This document shows, piece after piece, positions 56,431 to 64,000 of a DNA stretch of 64,000 nt (position 1 is its first letter; every line of letters starts with the position of its first letter). This stretch comes from Lophius americanus. Its lineage: Eukaryota > Chordata > Actinopteri > Lophiiformes > Lophiidae. The DNA is taken from assembly GCA_037951165.1 (NCBI GenBank), contig JBBDHG010000062.1, positions 443,501 to 507,500 on the forward strand, given 5' to 3'. Both the position numbers and the translations under genes were made by a program. A model generated the notes under the pieces. The model made no database searches, was not told where the DNA came from, and was given only the letters and a program-made list of their open reading frames with translations.

Positions 56431-57194
56431 TAGAACTTTCTCTTCAAATGAACAGTGTTGGTGAGTCTAAGTTTCTGTATGCATCTTATATAGCTGCTGA
56501 TTATTGAAAGTTATTTTATTTATGTTATATTACAATTATTATTATGAGATATATGTGATATCTATTAGTAATGCAGCATAATATCACTCTGTGTAATACA
56601 TGGTTTCAGTGTGTGTCCACGCAATTAGTGAAAATCCCTCATAGGTGTTGAATCTTGGTTTAAACACTTTATTACGTTAGAAAAATATTGTCTCTTTGAG
56701 TATGACTTGTGTAGTCAGTAACGGCCTATATTACAGTGTCAAACTTGAACTTTGTAACTTAATTGCAGGAGTATTGTGCTGGAGGTCCAGGGCTGCCACT
56801 AATCGGATATCATCCGTAAAAACAAATGCAGAAAAGAGTTTTCTCAGGTACCTGTTGCTGATGATACATATCCTCCAAAGAGAAGGAGAACATTAAGTTG
56901 GAACCTTGGTGAATACATTATCAGCGTCTTTAGAGTGTGAGAGTTCCTTCTCCACACCTTCACAAGTTCTAACCTCCGATTGTCGCACCATGTTACACAA
57001 AAGAAAGCAGATTCCGATGGTTCTTTGTAATCAAAAAATCAATATAAAATATCTTAGACATGGATGAAGTTTTGAGGATTTTTGCCAAGGAAGACAGACA
57101 GATGTTGTAGAGGGATGAAGGAATGGATGAATAGATGGATTGATAAAAAGATGTAAATAACTTGATATATGACTGATTTGCTGTAAACATATAT
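56431..57194. other. Intergenic spacer
   Basis: Nothing recognised. Confidence 0.4.
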
Positions 57195-57195
57195 A

Positions 57196-57196
<1 letters not shown>

Positions 57197-57235
<39 letters not shown>
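57197..57235. repeat. (TA)n microsatellite
   Basis: About 17 uninterrupted TA units. Confidence 0.95.
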
Positions 57236-57237
<2 letters not shown>

Positions 57238-57985
57238 TTAATTTGAGTATAGTCTTGATTGTTAGTTGATATAGTTGTTTTCTTTCTCACTTTTTAGTTT
57301 GTGTGAATAAGAACTAACAACGAAGCTAATTCAGTGAAATACAGTGGAATGTTAAAATATGGAAGAAGTTTTTAGTTCACGTCAATCTGTCTCAAAGTTT
57401 TCTTTGTCACTTTGTCACTTTTCAGTGCGTGTTTGAATAAAAATATTTTCTTGTTTGGAAATATTGGATACAGGGATAATTTCTCTCAGGTTTAGGTTTT
57501 TGGACTACTACTTCTCTATTTTTATAAGCTCTGGTCTACCGTCCAAGTTGCCCACCTATTTGGCAAGCGCAGGGAAAAGGACACAACCGTCTGTTTTATT
57601 TACTTTCCAGTGAGAATCAAACACCTTTTTGAATATTGTTTTGTTAAATTGGCATTAAGTAGTTATATTTGTATTTATTTTACACTTCGGTATTAAATTC
57701 ACACTCTGTTTCTCCGGTCAGCATTTCACCATCAGAGTCATAGTTTCTCCGTTTCTCCAGTTTCGGTGCGTACGGATGGGTCAGAGTTTGCGTGAAGGAC
57801 GCAAATTAATAAATCCCGTAGATGCGTAGAAAGCGACACATTCATTATTTTGTGCGTACAAAAAGTTTATAATTGAGGGCCCAGATCTCAGTTCGGTGTA
57901 ACAAATTTTATTTTGTTTCTTATACAACCTGAAAGTTTTTGTTTGGAGAGAGATCTTTTCAAATGTTTCAGCCAAATAAAATTAG
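57236..57985. other. Intergenic spacer
   Basis: AT-rich, nothing recognised. Confidence 0.4.
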
Positions 57986-57989
57986 GTCA

Positions 57990-58400
57990 CTTTTTCTCAA
58001 AAAACACAATCTGTGACAGATAAGGACAAAAAAAGTAATTGACAGAGCTGGTACTCCTGATCGGTTGTTGAGTCTTTTCCGGTCTCTCTGGGCTTCCGAA
58101 CCCAGGAGACCATAGCGTAGATGAGCAGATGGTCTTTAACAGAGCACACACCAAAGCAACCTTTGCCCTTAATATACAGTACATCTGTGTTGTTGGACCA
58201 GTCCAGTTTATTGTTGAAGTGAACATCCAGATATTTATAGGAGCGTACCTGTTCGATATCCCAATCCTGGAAGTCCATGGGTTTGCTGTGTTGATCTGAG
58301 CCACCAAGCAGTTGGAGGGGTGGTGATCTGTATGCCTCCTCCTCAGTGTTTGATGAACGTTCAGCTCTCCGGTGTTTGCAGGACCAACCATTTTAAAGCA
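57990..58400 (-). mobile_element. LINE fragment (NNKLDWS family)
   Basis: The minus-strand frame from 58278 reads 'MDFQDWDIEQVRSYKYLDVH', 'FNNKLDWSNNTDVLYIKGKG', and then 'CSVKDHLLIYAMVSWVRKPR' and 'RETGKDSTTDQEYQLCQLL'. This is a diverged version of the 17356-18000 element: YKYLGV, NNKLDWS and VVCWG.S...DRKRL..L. It lies just downstream (on the minus strand) of the L2 3' end, so the L2 inserted beside or into it. Confidence 0.75.
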
Positions 58401-58439
58401 CTTAGTAAAGTGCTAATAAAGCTTCTGTCATGAAGAGGC

Positions 58440-60620
58440 AGTGGATTCAACTCAACTCAACTTCATTTATAAGCACATTTAAAAAACAAAGACAGAGTTG
58501 TCCAAAGTGCTGTACAGTCAATAAAAACATAGACACAGGATTAAAACACAATGTTACATCAAAGAAAAGCAGTAAGACCAGAAAGAAAGAAATGTCCAAC
58601 AACTCATCCTGGATTAAAAGCCAAGGAATAAAAAAGAGTATTAAGGTGAGATTTAAAAAAAGACGTGGAAGAGTGGGGGCTGCCCTGACATGAGGGGGCA
58701 ACTCCTTCCACAGTTTAGGGGCTGCAACAGAAAAAGCTTGGTCGCCCCTCATTTGCGGTTTTGATTTAGGGACGACCAGAGACAACTGTAAAAGGTCGGA
58801 GTATAAATCTGTAAGAGGTCAAAAATGTACATGGGTGCCGACCCATTTAAGGATTTAAAAACGAACAATAAAACCTTAAAATCAATACTCAAATTGTCTG
58901 GTAGCCAGTGAGGAGAGAGATGGGGGGCCAGAATGGGGGAGAAGTTCTCTCGCTTGCGTGAGCCTGTTAAAAGCCGAGCGGCGGCATTTTCAACAAGCTG
59001 CAGACGTGAGAGGGAGGTCTTTATGCCAAAGTAAAGTTCATATTGCAAAAGCATGAATAGGCTTTTTAAAATCATTAAGGGCTAAACAGGTCTTAACCTT
59101 AGATAAAAGCCTCAACTGATAAAAACTGGATTTAACCACAGAGTTTATCTGTTTATCAAGTTTGTAATTACTGTACTTTTTGACGCCAAGGTTTGAAACA
59201 AAGGATTTTAAAAATGGCTGCAAGGAGCCCGGGTCCATAGCAAAGGCATCGATGGTACCACTAGGTCCATACACCATGACTTCCGTTTTTCTATCATTAA
59301 AATGTAAGAAGTTGAGGGCCATCAAGGCTTTGATGTCCTTCAGACACTCCAACAATGAATTTACAGAACCGGCATCATTTCTTTTCAGTGCCAGGTAAAT
59401 TTGCGAGTCATCTACATAGAAAGGGTAAGAGCTGCCATGTTTCCTTAAAATCAACCCTAAGGGGAGCAAATACAATGAAAAAAGGATCGGTCAAAGAATG
59501 TAACCTTGGGGGACCCCACATAGAAGAGGGGCAATGGACGATACACAGTCACCCAGGCTAACAGAAAAGCTTCTCCCTGACAGATAGTACCTGAACCACT
59601 GTAAGGCTGTGCATCTGATACCCACACAGAGATCCAAGCAAGAGATGAGAATGTTGAGGTCCACTGTGTCAAAAGCAGCTGTTAGATCTGAAAGCATTAA
59701 AACTGCGAAATCACCAGAGTCTGTGGTTAATAAAAGATAATTAAAAACTCTTAAAAGTTCATATTCTGTGCATTGCAGGCCTTTAAAACCTGACTGGAAG
59801 ACCTCAAGAATACCATGTTTGTTTAAAAAAGACTGTAATTACATGAGTACAGTCTTTTCTAAATCTTTGGACATGAACCGGAGTTTAGATATCGGCCTAA
59901 AGGAATGGAGCTGTCCAAACTGGCTTTTTTAATTAGTAGTTGTACCGCTGCTTGTTTAAAGCAGGATGGTACGACACCTGAAGCAAGACTGCTGTTTATA
60001 ATGTTTTGGACGTTAGGTCCAATAGCTTCCCAGACCACTTTAAAAAGGCGAGGTGGGACAACGTCTGTGTGACTACAGCTGTGAGACTACAGGTTTAAGT
60101 TTTGCAGTAATTTCCGTTAAACAAGAAAGAGACAGACTCAAACTGATAAAAGTCAGCAGGGCATGTGATGAAGACAGTTAGGTCAAATGAAGGCAGGGAG
60201 ATGTTCTTCCTGACTGTAGCAATCTTGAAAAACAAAAAAGTGCACAAACAATTAAAACCCGATTAAAACCCGGTCATATTTTTGGCATAATCCCAGCCAG
60301 GAAATCAGAGAAGTCATTCTTAAAATCTTTGTTGTATTTGGGTGGCCGGTATATCACTGCACACAGTACCGGGAGAGAAGGACCCAGCTCAAACACACTA
60401 AGTTCAAAGCTGGAGAAGGAAGCAGGTGACATTTGCTTGTAATTAAAACTATCCTTAAAAACGGTAGCTAATCCGCTACCTCGACCAGTAGTCCTGTGTG
60501 AGTTCAAGTATTCACAGTCAGCTGGTAAGAGTTCTGAGAAATTGCTTGACTTACCAACACTCAGGTTTCATTCAATGTCTTATTTGCTAGTGATCTAGTA
60601 CTTACCAGGGCAAACCTGGT
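58440..60620 (-). mobile_element. Long L2-clade LINE copy, endonuclease to 3' end
   Basis: On the minus strand: endonuclease part 'CEYLNSHRTTGRGSGLATVF' and 'LCAVIYRPPKYNKDFKNDF' (60520-60274). After a deleted linker come 'VVPPRLFKVVWEAIGPNV' and 'NSSLASGVVPSCFKQAAVQL' (60060-59930), 'PISKLRFMSKDLEK' (about 59890), 'SDLTAAFDTVDLNILIS' (59697), 'GVPQGYIL' (59510), 'YPFYVDDSQIYLALK' (59425, YVDD in place of YADD), 'LNFLHFNDRKTEVMVYGP', 'LQLVENAAARLLTGSRKREN' (about 58990), and the C-terminus 'FSVAAPKLWKELPPHVRAAP' (58740). The 3' end is gttgagttgagttgaat. The best-preserved LINE in the window, yet split by several frame breaks. Confidence 0.92.
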
Positions 60621-61190
60621 AGAAGGTGGGACAATTGCCAGCTGGGGTGCCACCCCAGCGTCCGAAGGCTTCTGTGATTAGTCCTCCTCCGCGGAGACGA
60701 GGCAAACAGGATAACAGGATAGAATGATCTCCCCATCCACACCGGCAACAGGTAACTAGATGCCGACAGGGGGTCGGGAGCGCCAGGGAAAAATCCAGCG
60801 AGTTATCGATCCGTCTCCTAACTGGATACAGCGAGGAAGTTAAACTGTACCAGGAGAGCCGGCCAAAGACGCCTTCAATTTAACCAGCCGGCCGCTACGT
60901 CTTCCCCGGCGTCTGTGATGCTTGCTACGGGGCTGAGGAGCCTCAGGTGAGCCGGTATTCCCAAAAACAGTGGGAGAGAAAGATGTCTACTCATTTTGAT
61001 TGTACTTTACTAAGGTGTCCACATATAGTCCAATATTAAGCAATGTGAAGTGATAATGAACCAGTAGGGAGTTGACATGGGTTGTGACAAGAAACAGATA
61101 CACTAATAGTACAAACAATACTGAGAGTGGAGGACGGCAGGCCACACACACTGGCGCCATCTATTCAATCAATCAAAAAAAACTCTGTAA
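60621..61190. other. GC-richer spacer, possibly LINE 5' region
   Basis: 60640-60960 is clearly richer in G and C than the rest (ggccggccgctacgtcttcc-like). It may be the 5' UTR of the minus-strand L2 copy. No reading frame is convincing. Confidence 0.35.
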
Positions 61191-61199
61191 AACTGATTA

Positions 61200-61935
61200 C
61201 TCTCTATGTGATACGTGCTACAGAGGAAATCTGCTCAGATGGTTGGAGCAAACCTACGAGTAAAAAGTTGATCCACCGTTCCACGACTAGGACGGAAACT
61301 CCTGAAAACTGAGGTTTGACAATCAATCGGGGCGTCCACTCCACATGCGCTGTCCCTGTCTGCCATGCAACATTTAATAGGCATGTCAACCATGACAAAC
61401 CAACAATGTTCAAAACCTTCAGAAACTCAGGGTGAATCTCATCCATCCCTTGCGACCTGCCATTGGGCAGCCTTCTTAACTACCTCATTGACTCATTAGA
61501 TTGGGAGTGTCACGGAGAACCATATAGCCCCCCGCTCGAACCCTTTTTAGGACTCCAAGATGGCCGGAAACTCTGAACTGTTGTTCGGTGCGCAGGCACA
61601 GATAACAGTCGGAGCCTTCCCTTCTGCAACCTTCAGTTGAATCGAGGCAACCCTCTCTTTCTTTGGGGAAGAACTCCAACACAGAGGCGCTCAGACGTGA
61701 TTGTGAGTATTCAAACACCCCACCTGACCCCTATCACAGTGGGCAACTCCTGAAAGGATAAAGTCTAGCCCCTTTCCAGGATTTTGGTTCCGGAACCAAA
61801 GCTGTGGGTAGAGGAGAGCCCACCTAAATCTAGCTGGTACCGCTTTATCTCCTTATCAAGCTATGATCCTTACCCAGCCAGAGAGGTGACGTTCCCCGTG
61901 CCTAAAACTAATCAGCTATGCCAGGGGTTAACACT
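61200..61935 (-). mobile_element. RTE/Rex-type LINE, endonuclease joined to RT
   Basis: On the minus strand: 'GTGNVTSLAGKD' / 'RYQLDLVGL' relics (61900-61840), 'GTKILERG' (about 61790), 'RLSASVLEFFPKEREG' (61690), 'VCA.NNSSEFPAILESLKRV' (about 61600-61550). The RT N-terminal part follows: 'MDEIHPEFLKVLNIVGLSWL' (61446), 'TCLLNVAWQTGTAHVEW', and finally SFRPSRGTVDQ in a neighbouring frame (61290). The end of the endonuclease and the linker (about 1 kb in the family) are missing between about 61540 and 61450. Same family as 22545-24290. Confidence 0.85.
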
Positions 61936-62126
61936 CCTCGGTGTTCTCCATTGCCTGCAGCCCATAGAGTTTTGCGTCTGATCCAAACACCCATTCCTGC
62001 AGCTGCTGAGCCCACAGGGTGCCAAAGAAACATCAAAGAAATAAAGGGGAACAAAGGCAGCAAAAGCCGCATTTTAATGTTTGTTTTTGCTGAGGCTTGT
62101 TTTTGGTTCGTATGCCAAATGTATTT

Positions 62127-62180
62127 ACATATACTCAATCCATCCATCCATCCAGGCATCCATCCATCCAGGCATCCATC
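62127..62180. repeat. (TCCA)n microsatellite
   Basis: About 11 imperfect units with GGCA interruptions. Confidence 0.85.
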
Positions 62181-62294
62181 CTTCGTTTTTCTGTAAATTT
62201 ATATCCTGAAATTTCTTTCAGGCCCTTCTTTTCTTTTCAATATTTTAATGTAACTTTTTTCACTAAATACATTTGTTTTACTTAATAGTACTAA

Positions 62295-62618
62295 TTTCGG
62301 TGGCTCAGTTGGTAGAACAGTTTTCCACTTGTCTGAAGGTTGGTGGTTCGATCCCCGGCCAGTGCGGTCCACCTGTCGAGTTATCCTTGAGCAAGATACT
62401 GAACCCAAAATTGCTCCCAATGGCTGTACAATTTGTTTGTTTGTAAATGATGGCTTGAATGGTTTCTGCTCCTGATGAGCAGATGACACCTTGAATCGTA
62501 GCCTCTAACATCTCTTTATGAATGTTTGTGTGAATGCTGATCCGTGCTGTAAAACCGCTTTGAGTGGTGGAGCTGACTGAAATAGCGTTATATAATTACA
62601 GTCCATTTACCATTTACC
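62295..62618 (+). mobile_element. tRNA-derived SINE, best-preserved copy
   Basis: The A box tggctcagttgg starts at 62301 and the B box ggttcgatcc spans 62345-62354, a proper 44-bp spacing for a tRNA-type Pol III promoter. The body has 'ccttgagcaagatactgaac' and 'gctcctgatgagcag'. The tail is 'ccgctttgagtgg' and 'cgttatataattacag', followed by tandem catttacc units (62605-62618). About 320 bp. It sits next to a minus-strand RTE fragment. Confidence 0.9.
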
Positions 62619-62785
62619 TCTGACACTGTAATAGACGGGTCTTCCCTCAAGTGTTCTAGCTCTGCCTCCACTATGGAGAATGTTACATCCGGGTTTAGGA
62701 GTTCCTCAAATTGTTCTTTCCATCGACCAATGAGATCCTCAGTAACACAGTCTAGCCAAGTCACAGCCAAGTCCAAATCCATTTA
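62619..62785 (-). mobile_element. RTE/Rex-type LINE, linker fragment
   Basis: On the minus strand: 'LIGRWKEQFEELLNPDVTFS' and 'VEAELEHLREDPSITVSEV'. This is the conserved segment between endonuclease and RT of the family seen at 61200-61935 and 22545-24290. In a single intact copy it should lie between the two halves at about 61.5 kb, so it is either a separate copy or was displaced. Confidence 0.8.
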
Positions 62786-63499
62786 CCATTTAGAGTCCTT
62801 ACAAATATTTAAACGTCAAAAATTGCCAGGACTAAGTTTAGTGATAACTAACAACCCATTGCAGTTACTTAATTAATCAACAATATTAAGTTTGAACAAA
62901 AATAGCCTCTTTTTTTCCCCTCTTTTGTGAGTTGTTTATCCTGCAAGAAATAAAGAATTAAAGATAGTCCAGAAAAAATTATGAAACATCTTGTGAAAGA
63001 CGCTGTTTCTATCTTCATTGCGAACTTCGATTTGGAAGGTACCGTACCCAACAAAACAATGAAAAGGACCTGTGAGGAAAACAGGAATTCACTTAGAGGT
63101 GACACTGGAAAGTTTTTCAGTAAGTGGCAGTCTGTTTTGAAGTTTTTCAACTCTATGTCAATGTCAGTCCCTTGAGTGATGTTTTCTTTAAATGCAATCA
63201 TTCTTTATAAATATGCCATATCTTTCAATAAAAGTATTAAAAAAAAAAAGTACCAGTGTGGTCAGAAAATCTTGTTCTATTCCAGGAAAAATATTCATTT
63301 CACACCAAGCTTCAATATGAATGTTGCAGGTTTGTGTTATTTATTTATGTAAATACTAACACACAGTCAACCGTGATTTTCATCTGGTGGACCCCAAGGA
63401 TTTGTTCAATTTATAAAGTATGTAGCGAAGGAACAAACTCATTTGAATATTAACTGGATGCTTATCATTTAGTGTGTGCACTGGAAAAACAACATTCCT
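62786..63499. other. Intergenic spacer
   Basis: AT-rich. The 110-codon minus frame 62869-63201 has no signature. Confidence 0.4.
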
Positions 63500-63880
63500 G
63501 TTAAATCAACAGGGGATTCCTTTTTTTTCTTCTCTTAGTTCTTTTGGAAAAGTCATTTCTCTGGCCTCGTTGGCGCACAAATACACACATGCACCCATAG
63601 GGACCCGTAGGCTGACTCACAGGAGCATCTCAGCACCGATACATGGCTTCAGTCTTCCATCATGACGAGTTCCACTCACTCCAAATCCCTGCAGGACTGT
63701 GTGCGTGGATGTGCAACCCAGAGGCTATGGCAGATTTTTATTCCGCTCCTCTTTATTGAATTCCCTGGAGACTTTCACCTGCGTCTGTACTGCTAACTAA
63801 AAAGGCCAACTCTACACTATAAAAGATCTCACTGTCAAGAGCTCAGGGAAGAGCCTGGGTGAATAAAACAATATGCACTA
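63500..63880. promoter_or_regulatory. Candidate conserved noncoding block
   Basis: Balanced, non-repetitive DNA (for example 'gcagatttttattccgctcc' and 'tcctctttattgaattccc') with no transposon traces. Assigned on composition only. Confidence 0.2.
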
Positions 63881-64000
63881 TGCTGCGGATGTTTCATTTA
63901 TTTATCAGCAGAGTGTTGTGATGCTCCAGAGATTCAACATATAGGCTACACTCCAGTAGAGCAGATCACGGTCTTGCTCAAGGGCAGCTTATTGAGGGAA
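63881..64000. other. Window edge, nothing certain
   Basis: 'cggtcttgctcaagggcagc' resembles a phrase common in fish repeats. The element, if any, continues beyond the window. Confidence 0.3.

Noticed and set aside
58447..60507. Host gene with reverse-transcriptase-like exons
   Set aside because: The order of motifs, the 3' end and the broken frames fit one decayed L2 LINE, not a domesticated gene.
62295..62370. tRNA gene
   Set aside because: A and B boxes are present, but the sequence continues into a 320-bp body shared with 25298-25606 and cannot close an acceptor stem; it is a SINE head.

Overview
The window looks like nuclear DNA of a teleost fish. The reasons are long (AC)n, (GATA)n and (ACT)n microsatellites, repeated 5'-truncated L2-clade LINEs ending in (ATT)n tails, RTE/Rex-type and L1-type LINE fragments, a tRNA-derived SINE family, and Tc1/mariner and hAT remnants. 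I cannot name the species. I see no intact protein-coding gene and no tRNA or rRNA gene. Nearly every recognisable reading frame is a piece of transposon, and many of the longest open frames are artefacts of simple repeats. The one hint of a host gene is a short open stretch at the left edge that ends at a splice-donor-like GTAAGC. The window may therefore be a large intron or a gene desert.

Layout. 1-6.4 kb: possible exon edge, minus-strand LINE piece, GATA microsatellite, decayed plus-strand LINE, a non-repetitive block with a SOX-like palindrome, and a perfect 21-bp hairpin. 8-18 kb: two related repeat copies (8.0-8.6 and 12.5-12.9 kb), two minus-strand L2 LINEs (9.06-10.5 and 15.66-16.42 kb), a TIR element (10.8-11.3 kb), L1-like pieces and another LINE tail. 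18.2-19.6 kb: 5' end of a hAT element running into an 830-bp TGTATG/TACTG satellite. 21.1-22.0 kb: an 860-bp DNA transposon with ~75-bp TIRs and TA flanks. 22.5-25.9 kb: a dense block of RTE LINE, second LINE, SINE and Tc1. 26.8-27.5 kb: a short LINE with a MITE inside it. 29-35 kb and 39-45 kb: several copies of an unclassified repeat with a 'cactaggggg' motif. Between them lie non-repetitive stretches, one holding a ZNF143-type motif at 30.48 kb. 33.2-34.0 kb: another TIR element. 38-47.6 kb: LINE pieces, a giant AT/AC microsatellite, palindromes, an L2 LINE, two Tc1 pieces in opposite orientation, and a 17-bp purine-rich minisatellite of about 39 units. 48.7-54.6 kb: AT-rich DNA with a conserved-enhancer-like block (51.3-51.7 kb) and an old nested tandem array whose subunits carry CRE-like TGATGTCA/TGACATCA cores. 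55.3-62.8 kb: L2 and RTE LINEs and a SINE. 63.5-63.9 kb: non-repetitive.

There is no operon-like gene cooperation to describe. The signals most worth following are the CRE-cored nested tandem array, the multi-copy 'cactaggggg' repeat, the perfect short-loop palindromes, the ZNF143-like site and the candidate conserved noncoding blocks. LINE clade names rest on recognition of protein motifs without a database search.
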